A DNA stretch of 64,000 bases from Lycocorax pyrrhopterus obiensis (GCA_014706295.1 JACSVZ010000008.1:21183659-21247658), one strand, 5' to 3'. Shown: positions 38,525 through 52,063, counted from the stretch's first letter. Notes: generated from the sequence alone by a model not told the origin. Program-made: numbers and translations.

Positions 38525-40040
38525 TCATTATTTCATTTTAGAGTGATGAAAAAGAAAGATCTTTCCTTTTTAAGCCCCCCTCCACCCCCAAAGGAATAAC
38601 TACAAGGGCAAAGGGTGACATGATATGGTTAATAGATATCCCTGTATGTATGACTACTGAACATCTTCAAAGGCACACAGAAAAATCCACATTAAAGATC
38701 AAGTCTACCTAGATTCTCCCAGTTGCTGTATTTGGTAGTGAGAAGTCTGAAGTTCTAATCCATCCTGAGAACAGCTGAAGTCTTTTCCTTCCACTTCCAA
38801 TGAAACAGTAATGGAAAATGCTTTCTTTAAGCTCACCCAGCTGCCTAACAGCTGCCCATTTTTCACCTGTGGGTTGGTTAGCACTGCAGTGATGTGTCTG
38901 TGTCGCCAACACCGACTTGTTCTTTCTCTTAGGAGCGGTGAGGAGCACTTTTCCCTCTTTAGCAGGAGCACTACCTGACCCACAGTAACAGAAACTGAAC
39001 AAAGATTCTTTCACTACAGGAATATCTCAGCATTGTGAAAGTAACTATGAAAACCGTATTTTGTGCTGTACAGTCTGAATCTGTGATGTTACTCTGGCAG
39101 CTACTCCTGAATTAAATGTAAAACCTACCCCAAGTGCGTTTTGTTGAAGTAGCATTTGACATTTAAATAGCCGAGATAAGTGTCCAGAGGTGTTTCTGTT
39201 CCAGATATTTTTTACTTTAGGACTGATTTTTTTTCCCAAAGTAATTTAATTGTTACATCACCTTTAATTCCCATATTAAAATTGTATCATTCTTCAGAAA
39301 AGTGAGAATGATTCTACAGCTTTTATGCTTGAGGGGCACCTCTCTTTATATTTTATTGTTTTCATTTTTTATTCACACAAATATAAGCCTATAGTATTTC
39401 AGATGTATGTACTTCTAGAAAAAATTGATTGAAAAAATTAATAGCTGTTTTTTGGCTTGCTGTTTCTTAAGAAAAATAATACCACACGTTTGCATTGCAG
39501 GAGTTAATAAATTATGGCAAATTCCTCAAGGCATTATCAAACTGTGTGAATTCGTGTATCTGATCAAATATTTATTAGTTGCAGTCTCTTCCTACACTGA
39601 TTTTTCTTTTCATTTATTGCTCTAGGCCTTACTGCAGAACTCTTAGGTGATACTCATGAGCATATGCCCCCAAAAGAAAGGCAATTATTATGAAATACCC
39701 AACTTCAAAACAACAGACTGTGTGAATTTTAATTTTTGTGGGGACTTTTTTTTAAAGTAAACAGACACACTATTTAATTATCTTTTATAACTAATTTACT
39801 TGGCCTATATTAAAATTAAACAGAAACAAAATTTCATCATCTGAGCTGCTAATAGATTTTAATTTTGATTGAGTGATGTCCTAAGCTTTTGTACTTACAT
39901 TTTTACTTTTTACACTTCTATTTGAGCTCTTCTTATTGTGGTATAATTCTACAGAGAGTGATCCGAATCTTCATTCATTGTTTACACTCTCAGTAGTGAT
40001 CTGCTTTCTGTTGTTCTCCTTTTCCATAAACATGTTAGGT

Positions 40041-40060
40041 GTGCAATGAATTCATTGCAC
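40041..40060. repeat. 20-bp perfect palindrome
   Basis: Arms gtgcaatgaa and ttcattgcac are exact reverse complements centred on an EcoRI-type GAATTC. The half-site TGCAAT resembles half of a C/EBP site. It is the longest perfect spacer-free palindrome noticed here. Confidence 0.85.
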
Positions 40061-41094
40061 TCAACTGGTGTGAGACTTTGGAACCAGTAAATGTGATAAC
40101 TCACAGTTGAATAAAAATGAAATATCAATAAAAAAAAAAGAAATGTGTGCAAATTTCCCCACCACTCTCAGTTTCAACACTGAACTGCTCCTTCCACAAT
40201 GTTCATTACAAGAAGGTTTTTTACTTTGTCATATGGGATAGATTCACAGGATAGAGAACTCTCTTCTGGGCTGTGATCAATTATGCTTTGCAACAGGACT
40301 TTGCTTCTCTGAGCACCATGCAGCAAGTTGTCAGGATCTCTTTTATAATTTGAACATCTTGATGATTATTCTAAAATCAATTGAAAGAAAAAACAAATAC
40401 TGGTTTTGCTCAGGAAAATAACATGTTCTTAGTTTTTCTGCATTTCTGTAGAGGCATAAGAAGCTCTGGAGTAACCTGTTTTCAGTACTTTCACTGCGGG
40501 AAATGACACGTATATAGGGAAAATCAGAGGCACTATTTTCTTATTCCATTCTCTTTGATGTTCCTCACAGATTCTCACCTTACCTCAGAGGATATAGGCC
40601 AAAATAAGCCACGGAGACATTGTGTAAGTAATACTCTTTATAATATCCCATGTTCCCTTAAATGGAGACATCTTCAGAACGAAGTTAAACTGACATACTG
40701 CTGCAGAATGCAAACAAATGCACACAGGCAAAATAATCCTGAGTTATGCTTACAAGAATTCACATTTCATAAAGGACAACAGGGAGAAAGTCTCGGGACA
40801 GAGTAAAGACACAGACTTGTGAGACCTATGTATTATTTAGATTCATACAAATAGATGAAGAGGTGCTTATGCTGAGCCTTAGGCAGCCTTAAAATTATGA
40901 ATAAGCATAAGCATCATAAAGAATGAAGCACCCTGCAGCACTCTCTGCCATCCACAGCACTGGCTGTTAGACCTTATAGCAACAGGAAACAAAGAGAAAC
41001 CAAGCCTCCCTTGTCCCCTTGCAAAGACGAACTTAGGTACTGGACCACACGATGCATATAATATTGGTTATTCCATTACCGAGATTTTCTTTAT

Positions 41095-41125
<31 letters not shown>

Positions 41126-41138
41126 GGATGGTTGGATG
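41095..41138 (+). repeat. GATA microsatellite
   Basis: About seven and a half GATA units (41095-41124) run into imperfect GGAT/GGTT units to 41138. Such tetranucleotide arrays are length-variable in vertebrates. Confidence 0.95.
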
Positions 41139-42922
41139 TGTCTTCTCTGTGCATACATATAGACTTGTATGAAATGTGAGAAATAATGGTCCGCATTTCC
41201 TTTGTTCTGTAGTAGTAAACAAGGAATGTCTAATAAATAATCACTGACTAATACCTTTTTATAGCTACATAAACAATGTCTGACCTGACAACTTTTAATG
41301 TTTTTTTCTTTGTATTATAAATCAAACATACATATGGACAATTCATAAAGCTAGAAGAAATTTAACATCAGTCTCAAGATTCCTTAACGATACATCAAGG
41401 ATAAAGAGCTCTAGTCTACAATAATAAATTGGAGAAAAAACAATTTTAAAATTTAAATTGTTACTAAAACAATAATCATGCTTATGTTATTCCATTAGTT
41501 TGGCCCTGGACACTGGTATAAGGGGGACAGTATTTAGGTAATTAAGTGGTACTATGTTTCATATTCTGAATTTTTTACATCTAATAAACCATTGAAATCA
41601 GTGAAGCTTTTTCCTCAGCACTAGGCAAATATCTAAAGTGTTGGGGGTTTGTAACTCAGGAAGCTGGAAGGAAGTAACTTCATTAGAAGTTTCATTAGGA
41701 GAATGGTTCTCTTCTCTTGCTTAGCAGCAGTTCGAAGTTATACAGAGCAAAATATTCTGTCATTCTGTCCTGGGGAGTGCTCCTGAATGCTGGTCCTTTT
41801 CCCTTCTTTGCTCTTTCCTTCCAAGTTCTGAGAAAAGACATGAGGGAACCATGTGACGAGGTAAGAAAGATGTGACTTTCTGTCTGTTTGATTCAGACTT
41901 GGATTCAGGTTTGGATTTTCATGTGCATTTGGAGAAGGGTAACTGCTGCACACAACCTCAAAAAGTGTCTCTTACAAGATGATTACTCTTTTTTCATCTA
42001 AGCACATATCTGTGTTTGAAAACTACACAGAATGAGATTCAAGTTTTTGTAAATTATTACTGCCTGTTTAGTTAAAGCAGCCAAGTATAAATATTTGTAA
42101 TAAAATACTAGGATTTACGCATTTAGTACATCTGTTTGTATTTCACGAAGTGTGCTATAATTTTGTAAACTAAGCCAAATTTAATTCCAACATCCTTAGT
42201 TTCTTTCTTTCTCCAGAGATGTCAATGTGCTTTGTTTTTCATACAGAGATGGAGAGATGATAACTAAATCACTTCCTCCACCTGTTTACATATGATATCT
42301 GGTCTCTAGGCAGATCACTTAAGGATTTACAGGAAGAGTTTCAGAGGCAGGAATTGCAATTAGGTATCTAACACAACGGAGAAAACCCCAGGAACTCTGT
42401 TATAGAAATCGATAGAACATTTGCTTTTCCGTAAGGAAAATGCAAATAAACTAATTTTGTTTGTATTTTCTAATATGAGCCCATGTTTGTAATAAATTCC
42501 ATCTTGTAACTGCTGTAAAAGTGGTTTCACACTGAAAATTTACCTTTATCTATACATCTATAGTTATAGAAGAAGCCTAAACAAGATGAGGGAAAGAGTA
42601 GAATTTGTGATTGTAAATGCTTTGGTTAAAGTGGAGAAATGCAGAGATGAGCACCCTTATCTCAACATTGTCTATTGTATCCATTTACAATCATGACGAT
42701 TCATTTGAGAATTAAATCTCACCTTGGAAACGCTGTTAATCTTTTCAAATTTAAACAATGACAATTGTTATATGAGTGGTAAAAGGAATGTGACAATATT
42801 TCATATAGAGCTGGGTTTAGGCTTTTTATGAATGTTACCTTTAAACTGAACTACTTTTTTTAATCACACTTGCACTTCCATTGGGAAGCATTTTTGAGAG
42901 CAAAACAATAATAAATTCCACT
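41139..42922. other. Unique stretch with one splice-bounded open segment
   Basis: At 41725-41860 a 136-base segment lies between a strong acceptor (ctcttctcttgcttag) and a strong donor (GACGAG|gtaaga). It is open for 45 codons with a hydrophobic middle. Nothing else is recognised. Confidence 0.4.
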
Positions 42923-43191
42923 TTATTTGCTGGAACAGTGTCTTTTTCCTGTGAAAGGAGAAAAAAGATGTTGGAGGGAGACAACAGACTTCACTTGGGC
43001 TTTCTATCCTCACTGCTTTTAACTGAATCAAAGAAGACGAAATAGGAAGTCGAGATGATGAAGACACTCACTGTTCCAAAAGTCGGGGCTACAGGTGATA
43101 TGGAGGTTACAGGACTGATCATGTGCTTTTCTATCTCCCATTGGGGCAATCTCCTGAATTATCACTTTTCTGATCATTCTTGGAAGCATTC
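42923..43191 (-). CDS. Candidate 3' end of a small gene, two exons
   Basis: On the - strand, 43191-43072 (120 bases) follows a very strong acceptor (gttctcttcttatttcttctag) and ends at a donor AACA|gtgagt. A 123-base intron with a long pyrimidine tract (cttttttctcctttcacag) leads to 42948, where the frame continues for seven full codons to TAA at 42925-42923. The joined frame codes about 48 residues, including KVIIQEIAPMGDRKA and SCNLHITCSPDFWN, and ends KRHCSSK. An AATAAA (42927-42922) overlaps the stop codon. The first exon needs a one-base overhang from an upstream exon that was not firmly found. No family is recognised. Splice signals are unusually good, but the coding length is small enough for chance. 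Confidence 0.22.
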
Positions 43192-46100
43192 CTAGAAGAA
43201 ATAAGAAGAGAACAGGATTGATTTTGTACATTTTTTATTGTTCTGGCAGCAGAAAACAAATGGAGAGCTGGACTAACAAGCCATATCCTTAGCTGACCAA
43301 AGCTTTGCCAAGAGCTGTTGTAGATACAGCTCCTCTGGCATTCCCCAGCTTGTGGTGAGATTAAGAACAAATTTTGAAGGAACTTTGTGCTAGAGGCTGG
43401 TGTAGTAGAAGATCAGAATGATGGATGACTGAGATTACTAAGTGTCTTTTCCTATTTGGAGTTTAAGGCAGACCTAGGGTCCTTGCCCCAAATCCCTCCT
43501 GGGCTTCTGCACCAGTTCTGTGGATTTTGGATAATGAGGCTGGGCTGACAAATTACTGCCTAAGTAGATGGGATAAATAAGTAACTTTTATTTTCTGTAA
43601 GAGAACTGAACTTTATTCAAAAAATGGGCTACGATTCTTAGAGCAAGAGGCATAGAGAATTTTAAATAAAGATTGAGTTGTCAGGATATTACAGGTCCTA
43701 TAACATATATAAGAATATAGCAGAAGTCACAGTTAGGAGGATGTGCTGAACGCCCAGGTGTAAGCAAACCAGCTTTTGTTTTCCTATCACTTTCTCCTCA
43801 ACAATATGATATTCTGTTGTGTTTTGGGTTTTGTTGTGGTGGTGGAGGTTTTTCCCTATGAGTTCTTACCATTTCTATTCAATTGTATTTTCATTCATAA
43901 AGATGCACCCTACATTGGGATTTCTGGTGGTCAGTTGAAAGCTTCCTTCTTGGCAATGTGCAGGTGACCGAGTAATTTTGGATGAGTCTGACAGCACAAT
44001 GCAAGGCTCATTATATACCTGTGCTTGTTCTGAACCAGTAATCGTGGGTGACAGAAGTCCCTTAAATATAATTTCTATTCCAGGAAGAAAGCAGCAGTAT
44101 AATATACTGTCCTCAGCCTCAGCACACAATTGCGATTATGCTGTTCTTAAAACACAGGCTGCTGTCTGTATGCTTAAGTAGATTCTAAATGCAGTAACAC
44201 AGTTCACTGGGCCTAAATCTCTATTGTCAGGCATTCAGAGATGCCCCGTGAAATATTTCAACTTGTCTTTTGATGATGTATTACACTGCATGCAGAGGAA
44301 AATATTCTTAAATCTTGCAGAAGAATATAGATTTGGTCCCAGTTTATTCTTTCACGGTGAATTTTGTTTTGATAAAATCACTCTGGTGTATCTTTATTTG
44401 TAATATCAGAGATACCGTGGCTTCAACTAGCATCAGAGTTCAGGCAATATAGTCAAATTTGTGTCTTTGCTTGAAATAACAGCTAGAAAGCTAAAAGCTC
44501 AGTGTGAATGGAAATGGGAATTTCTATAATTAGGAGCACGAGCATAGTAACCTTAAATGAAGGTCATATCCTTACAAGGAGATATATAATGAGGGTGACA
44601 AGTACACATGCTCCTGAAACATAACCCTCTGAACTGTACTGCATAGAAGTTGTTATAACAATTCATTGGATTTGTGGGGTTTTTTAATTGATTCAGTGAT
44701 GGGTGAAATCTCTCGTGTCTTGCTTTTATTGTGTCTTTGTGATATTTGCCATGTAATTATAATCTTTTAATGTTTCACAGGATCTTCCAACTATCTTTGG
44801 TTCTTGGTAAAATTATTTTCACTGTTGGTCTATAGCATTATGATCGATTCTTTAAAAAAATTAGACCACAGTATTGTAGCACAGACTCCTAATGCCCAAA
44901 ACTCAGGGCTGTAATAGGTGAGCATTTCCCAGGTTTCCAAGAGAGAGTCTTGTAAATTAAGGATTTATAACTGGAGTTGTATTGCAATCTCAATTTTCTC
45001 CCCTCATCAGATGGTTTAAAAGGGTAGTAGTCTGAACATCAATGATTTCTTATTCTCAGGCAAGAACCTTTGTTTATGTAGGTTTGAAGAATATTAATTA
45101 AATTACATTTCTGGTTAATTCTTAGTTGTAAAAATTATTAAAAGGGGAAAATACTTGGAATCCTCTCAATGCTCTCTAAAATGCTCAGTGTGCTAGCCAT
45201 TAATACCTCATACTTGTGTTGTTTCTCATTATACTTTTTGAAATTAAATAATTCTGTCTACAAAAATTAAATTCTCTTGGCTTATTGAACTTAAATTAAC
45301 ACACTAGCTATACTTTCTTTGAAACTCTTCCCACAAGTTAGATCAGATCAAGTCTGAAAAACAGTAAAAACATTTCTCAATTGTTGTTCTAGTTGTATAG
45401 GTTTCTATGCTACTACATGAAACCAGAGATTAAAATAGTTCATTTTGTTTTAATTTTATTTTGCAATTAAGTATTTTTTATTTGAGGACATTCTACCACA
45501 AATGGAAAAAAACCAACATCCTTGATTAAATGTATGAGTCGTGCTAATTAATGTATAGTTTTCATAGTGCCTCACACATGAGCAAATATTGAAATCAGTG
45601 TACCACGTAAAAAAAGTTTAGTACAACAGGTTGAAATAGTTTTGGTTTGAAGCTATGGAAGAGTCAAGACAACAACTCTGAAAATAATTTTTAAAATTCA
45701 TCTAACACAGAAGCATAAAAGTATGATCCTCTCAGTGCAACTAAAAGCATGACAAGAGAAGATGACAATTATATCAGGTCAGAACTTGTAAGTGCACAGT
45801 CCTAGCAGCTTTGAAAGGAACTTCTCAAAATTAAATTATTTCAGCTGGTTCAGTTTACTGTGAAATAGCAAACACTGTAAAATCATCACTTCCCTTAAAG
45901 AGAAGTTCTGCATTGGATAATATTAGACACTTTATGAATTCAATTTATTACTTGAAAATATTTACATTTATATGTATCAGATTTGAGTTCTCAAACCTAC
46001 TTAAGCAACATATTTTCAAATGAGCTAAACTGTACTACTGCACAGAGACAGCCATGGTATGATATGTTTTCTCACAGCAAAATCTGTTAATTGTACATCT

Positions 46101-49100
46101 TTGATACCAGTTTGGAATCAGAGAGTTCTAAGACTGAAGGAGTGCCACCTGCCTGGTGTAAACCCCATGGAACACTTATACAAGGTGTAACTGGTATCAG
46201 CATGCTTTTGGTTTTTGGGTCATATCTTAAATGGGAGGATTTTTGTATTGCAGTTCAGGACTGCAGAAGAAGCAGCAAACAGAGAGTGACATCCAGAAGT
46301 AGCCTAGGAGAATGTTCTCTGACATTTCTAGATTCAGTCAGCCCTGGCCAGTCTTTAGCTCACATTGGTCAATTGCAGACCCCCCCCTGCAAAAGGAAGA
46401 ACACAGCTACTGCAGAACCAGGTTGCCTGTGAGATTTCAGGGTCTACATGTTGGGGGAGATCAATGCAAACACGTCTGTAGCCCTCAGGCCACTGCAGTA
46501 ACATGCATCTTCCTGTCAAAGCAGGCTGTTAAGGGCTATTTCAGATGTCTTTACATAATTTTTCACTGTGTGATACAGATATCTTTGGGTGGTTTTTTTA
46601 AACATGAGTTTAGGGTATTGCTTGATGAATGGGAATGGTAAAAGTGCTGCAATTTTACTACCTCGCACTCACTTTGCTGGGGATTACAGGTGTCTCAGCT
46701 GAGATTCACCAATGAAGTGTGTGTTTTCCACGTCCTTTCTTTGCCCAAATTCCAGTGAACCTGTATCACTTTGCATTGAAACCGATGAGGTTCACTCACA
46801 CTGTTCCTCTCACAAGTCCTGGATTACCTGTGAAAGGGTAATAACTTTCTCAGTTTCTTTCACCAAATGACTCAAATGACTTGTGATTTTCTTATCAAAC
46901 CAATAACTGGCAACATCACATGAATTTTTGAAAATGTGGAGGTAGGCTAATCACATATATCCCTTTACTAATTACATTTTTCTCCTTTCCCGACAAGGCC
47001 AAGCTCCTTTTGTGAATTTCACTTGACTTTCATTTAAATCATTACTTTATAACAATTTAATCATTTTTTTCAGCACTTTCTTTCATAATTCACTGTAATG
47101 ATCTAGTTGCTATCGTAGTAGTAGTAGTGTCCTAAATTTGCATCAGGTGAGCCCTTTCAGATCCTTCTCTGTGTTTACAGCTTCACTGATACTAAATATT
47201 TGGGGAAGAATATTCCAATTTAGATTTTTGAAAATGGTCCAGAGAAATTAGAAATTCTGAAGAGATTAGCATGAGAAGTAGATGTCTAACATAAAGGCAT
47301 GTTAAGTAGCAAAAAGACTAATAACACTGGCAAAGTTTATTCAGGAGAAATATGTCTGATACATTGTTGTGAAGGATTATGGATGTCTTTTATACTTGGC
47401 AGAACTAATGGCTAAGAGTCAGGCCTGGCTCTAAGGTTTTATGCATGTGCAAGTTTCTTTAAGAAAACCAATTGAGAATGGAAACTTCATTAAAATGACA
47501 ACTTTTTTTAATCAGTCCCCTTCACAGCTGTCTTATTCTAAAGGGTACGAGAATGATAGCTGACCTTCTGGATATAGAAATGACATTTAAAAATATTAAA
47601 AAGTACAGATTAATTCAGTTATAAAAGGAAAACACATTATATCATTTCTTTGTCTTTGGTATTACTGTTTTGCAGTGATAACCTGTCTCAGTTGAAATCT
47701 GTGGGAATTTACAATTGATTTTAACTCAGCAAAACGTGCCATCTTCTGACATGGGAAAAAGACTGACTGAAGAGCTTAAGGTGTCTGTTGTACAGTTTTA
47801 TTTTTGGAAACTATGCAAATAGACTTCCTCATGTATTCTACCAAAACTAATGTTTACTGGGCCTGACTTTTGTTACTGCTGTAAGCAGCTTCCCCACACT
47901 CGGGTTCCAAGGATGTGTGCTTGGGAAGTGGGAGGCATAGATTTGAGTTTGCAGAGGCCAGGGAGAACAAACCCACCGTTTTTATGCTTTCAAACAGATC
48001 AGCCTAATTTATGAGTTGTTTTGGAAAAGGCAGGTATCATCAGCCAGCTAATCTTCAGAAAAAGGGAGTCCCAACTAATTAAGTGCCTGTCTTCAGACAA
48101 TTATTCCAGCCTTCAGAGGATGCATGTGTGAAGGTCCTTAATATGCTACTGGTACACTTGGTGGCATTTTTGGCTCATTGCTATGCTCACAGTGGTTTAG
48201 TGGCTAGAACTGGACGTCTTCACCCTCACGCCCCCCCCCTCACAGAATGTTTTTTTGTCTGCTATTCTTCTGAGGTTTTTCTGTCCTTATTTACTTCTGA
48301 GGGGAACCTGAGTGCCTAACTTCCCTGGATCACTTAGTGAATCCTTGGATCAACCTAGTAGAAACAGCCACCTAAGTTTTTGCTGCTGCCTAAACTGGAA
48401 ATACTTTGCCCATTTCTTTTCATCCTAAGTTAATACACTTGATTTTCAGGAAATTGTTTTCTCACTGTCTATTGCCACATTTGTTGTTCCAAAAAAAAAA
48501 AAAAAAAAGGGAGAAAAGAATTTTTATATACTAGTATTCTTGCAGGGGCTGGAAGTAAGTCAGATGAACTTGATAATCAAAACTGATGTAGTAATAACAG
48601 TTGTCCAAGGTTTGGTCTAAAATTAGAAGAATAAGCTGGAATGAGTCCTTTGATTTTTTTCCCTGCTGTATTAACTATGTTAGTGCTGTCACAAGTTAAT
48701 TTATAACAAAGACTGGGCCTGGCTGGAAAAATTCTTACAGAACATCTCTATCAGACAGTATTAGTTTGTCAGGAAAAAGTGGAAATGTAGTAATTGTGTT
48801 CAGTTTTTTAATGAAACCAGACAAGTTTCTGGTAAAATCCTGTGTAGTTTCCCGACAGTTCACCTGACCTCATTGTCTCCGTGGTAGCCCATGGGAAATT
48901 GCAGACCCAGGGACTGTGGGGGAGCCAGAGACTGTGGGTTATCTGGATTCCCAGATAACAGACTATATTTAGCTTTCCAATCATAAAAACACAATTCCGT
49001 TGGGTTTTTCTTTAAGTCCCCAGCAGTTTTACAGGGGAGTACTTTTTGCAAACTAAAATCATTTAAAATGGATACATTCCAGATTCTAGAATATGAAATG

Positions 49101-51859
49101 TTTTTACCTAGAGGAGAATTGTGGGATTTTTTGGGTTTTTTTTTTGTTTTGTTTTCTTTTTTCCCCAAGTTCTTGAATGTGGAGAAAAGGCTGCTGGGTT
49201 TTTTACCCCTGTAATAGATAGGTTTTCATTTTAGGCTGAGCATTGAGCAAGTTATCTTATCAGAATTTTGTAACTACCTGCTTCATGCTGTCCTTGATAA
49301 TTATAATCATCACCATCAGTTTTGTGAGCTTGAAAGTGTGCAGAGATTTTTGCTGCATCGTCTCTCATTGATTGTGTCTAACAGTATCTTTAAGAAGGCA
49401 TTGAACAAAGAGCGTGATAGCAGTCTCACTATACAGAAATCTGTATTTTGTTAAAATATGCTTTAACAAAAATTGAAAAGAGCATTATCTTTTCCTCTCT
49501 TGCTTCTGTAATGTAGTCTTTTCCTAAGCTGATGCTCAGGGAAAAAAAAATGACAGGGGCAAGAACTGCTCTTGCTTTACAGCTGCAATATCAGCAAGAA
49601 GAAAAAGAAATTCCTGTGCTTTTTAGGCAGTGTCTATTGATGACAAATGCATCAATGAGTAGTATTGAGTGTTTCATTTCAGTAGTTGAACCATCTGATA
49701 AACCATGGAAACTTTTTTTAATGTATGAATATAAGTATAAGTAATTATGAGCAGGGGAAAACAGGGGTGGGCTTTGTCAGAATCTAAACCCTTGAATCAT
49801 TAAGTCGTAGTTCCATCAACTTCAATTTATAAGAAATTTTAAGGCAGTGGAAGTCAGTGTATGCAATGTAAATTCCCTCAGTGTGATAACAGTGAGCTGG
49901 ATTTTTTCATTTCCACGTTTTTCCGTCAAAACCATTGTACCAGTGCAGAATATACCACATTATTGATTTGAGTTTCTCTGCCACCCATTCAGCAACGAGC
50001 CAGCAGTGTGCTGTAATGATGGCAGGTGAGAGCACCATGTGTCCATTGTTTCTTTCACTGTCTCTCCTAAAACAAGGCCTATTTATGCCTTTAGTAGCAG
50101 ATTCACTCATTTTTGCGTAGCAAATACAGAGAGTTTAAATTATTCTAAGACTAGCATAATAATTTTGGATTTCTAACACCTTCCCACTTCAAAATCTACC
50201 CATTTATTACAATGAGCAATTACATAAAGGTTTCAGGATCTTGGCTTGACACATTTTTCAAACGTGCAAAGCCTTGCTCCATACACACATTTTTCTATAC
50301 ATGTGTGTGTATGGGTAATTTTTTTTTTTTGCATTATTAATTAATGCACAGTAATTAACGCCTTATAAACAAGCTATGGCAGCTGCAGACATTGCAACAG
50401 AGATGACAGAGTTCTGTTGCTGCATTTGGCTTTTTGGCCTAAAGCCATTTAAAAATAGTTAATGGAATTTCATTTTTCACCCTGGTATTTAAACATGATA
50501 AATTTTCCCATTAAAGATCCCTGACATTCTCATGTGACAGTAGATGAAGCTGAGTGACATAAGCCTCTGCCCTCTTGTGGCAGATCAGGTTGATGAAGTA
50601 AGCAACGATTAGAGATACTTTCTTCAGCACTGTCTCTTTTCAGCGGTATCTCTATAAAACGATAAAAAGTTTTAAGGGTTCAGCTCTGCAGACACAGAAA
50701 TGTTTGCCTAGTTCCTAATGGAATTAGGCCCATAGGGAGAAAATGTCTGGCATTTCTGCTTCATCTCTGCTATTCAAACTCTTCCTTAAAGACTGGTATT
50801 TTCAAATTTAAAAAAAAATGGAGTTCCTATGCCATGGTGATGGGTAAAGTTCTGCCCGAAAAAGATGACTCATATTTTCTGCAGCTTACAGCAGAAAAAT
50901 CACCAAATATAGGACTAAGTTGTAACAGTTCAATCCCATCTTCTAAATATACCAGGAAGAGTTAAATGAAGGCATATTTAATCAATGTGTACTTGGATGT
51001 AAGTGTTAAACAGAGAAAACTAGTGTGTGAATATCCTCATATTAAAAGGAATCAAAGGAGTATAATTTGGACATTCGGGCAAGAAAGAAACTTTTCTCCT
51101 TTGTTGCTCTAGCAGCAAAGTACTTTTCAATAACATTTTTCAAGGCACTTGCTGATTCAGCAAATTCCCTCTCTTTTTTTCAAGCTTCTGACATAGTTTG
51201 TGGGTGGTTCACCATGAGAAGAGGTATAAGAATAGAAAAATGATAGTGGCACGGGGGTGAACAGAAGTAGAGAGTCATGAAGAATTTGTGAAGACAAGCT
51301 AAAAAGCTCTGGGTACATCAAAAGCTATAGGAGGTTACAGTAAATGAGTGATTCTGGTCAAAATGTAGAAATACAGAAAAATGTAGCTAAAGGAGACTGG
51401 AGGTCAGGTTTTGCTTGTCTGTGCAAGTCTGCCCTTCCAATTCACTCTTGGAACAAGATCAGAAGGATCATCTTAGCTCCAATTAAATATAATAAAAGGC
51501 TGAGAAATACCAGTTCTTAAAGTTTGTAAGGCCACTTTAACAATGTAATGACATCTTTTTTTTTTTCTTTTGTAATGCAGCGTCTGCTGAATGTCCTAGA
51601 CAGTCAATACCAGGGAATATTCTAAGAATAAGTCAACAGAATGCTATTGATTTGGGGACATATGAGGAAAAACAAGAACAAAAGGCAAAAGAGAGGACAA
51701 TGGAGCTTTTGCCATGTGTTTTGCAGAATGTGCCATAGGTGTTTTGGCAGCTTTAGCATTTCTGTAGTTTGTAACGAATGGCACCCTTAATGCCTTCTTA
51801 TCTGACCTTGCCACTCCGTGTTGTAGATTTTACTACATCTTGACACCAAAATTATTATC
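43192..51859. other. Long unique AT-rich stretch, no gene seen
   Basis: Frames up to 113 codons occur (46091-46641, 48860-49168) but lack ATG starts or splice context that would support them. Small features are a GTA repeat at 47115-47129, C runs near 46380-46390 and 48231-48239, an 18-base A run at 48491-48508, a T-rich tract at 49131-49163 and a T run near 50320-50331. The segment 50330-50610 may be conserved noncoding DNA; see findings. Confidence 0.45.
48491..48508 (+). repeat. Poly-A run
   Basis: Eighteen consecutive A bases, followed by GGGAGAAAAG. No retroposed gene body or target-site duplication is recognisable upstream. Confidence 0.9.
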
Positions 51860-51999
51860 AAGGAAAGAAGGAAAGAATTAAAGAGATAAAGAGAGGATGG
51901 AGGAAAGAGAGGGAGAGAGAGAACAATAAAAAGGAAGAAAAAGGAAGGAGGAAAAAGGAAGGAAGGAAGAAAAAGAAAGGAAGAAGGAAAGACAAAGGG
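51860..51999 (+). repeat. Polypurine (GGAA/GAAA) tract
   Basis: About 140 bases are nearly pure A and G on the + strand, with GGAA, GGAAGA and GAGAGA units and only a few pyrimidines. The long - strand frame over it (52215-51787, rich in Ser, Leu, Phe and Pro) is a composition artefact. Tracts like this can form triplex DNA and are variable in length. Confidence 0.9.
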
Positions 52000-52063
52000 T
52001 GTGTGTACAAGGACTGAAAACAGGCAGAGCCCTAGCTGACAGAAGAAAACAAGGGCTGTGAGT

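Larger units (their letters stand above)
36891..41094. other. Unique AT-rich stretch, no gene seen
   Basis: It contains two perfect palindromes listed separately. A GC-richer patch at 38705-39014 has two overlapping - strand frames of 92 and 101 codons that are not recognised. A short segment after a strong acceptor near 40570 (ttgatgttcctcacag) is open for only 17 codons. Confidence 0.45.

Noticed and set aside
40569..40625. Segment after a strong acceptor with a possible donor
   Set aside because: Open for only 17 codons and the donor context (TTGT|gtaagt) is ordinary. Too short to support.
47253..47285. Short likeness to U6 snRNA ('agagattagcatg')
   Set aside because: Only about 13 bases agree. 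The U6 5' stem and the rest of the molecule are absent.
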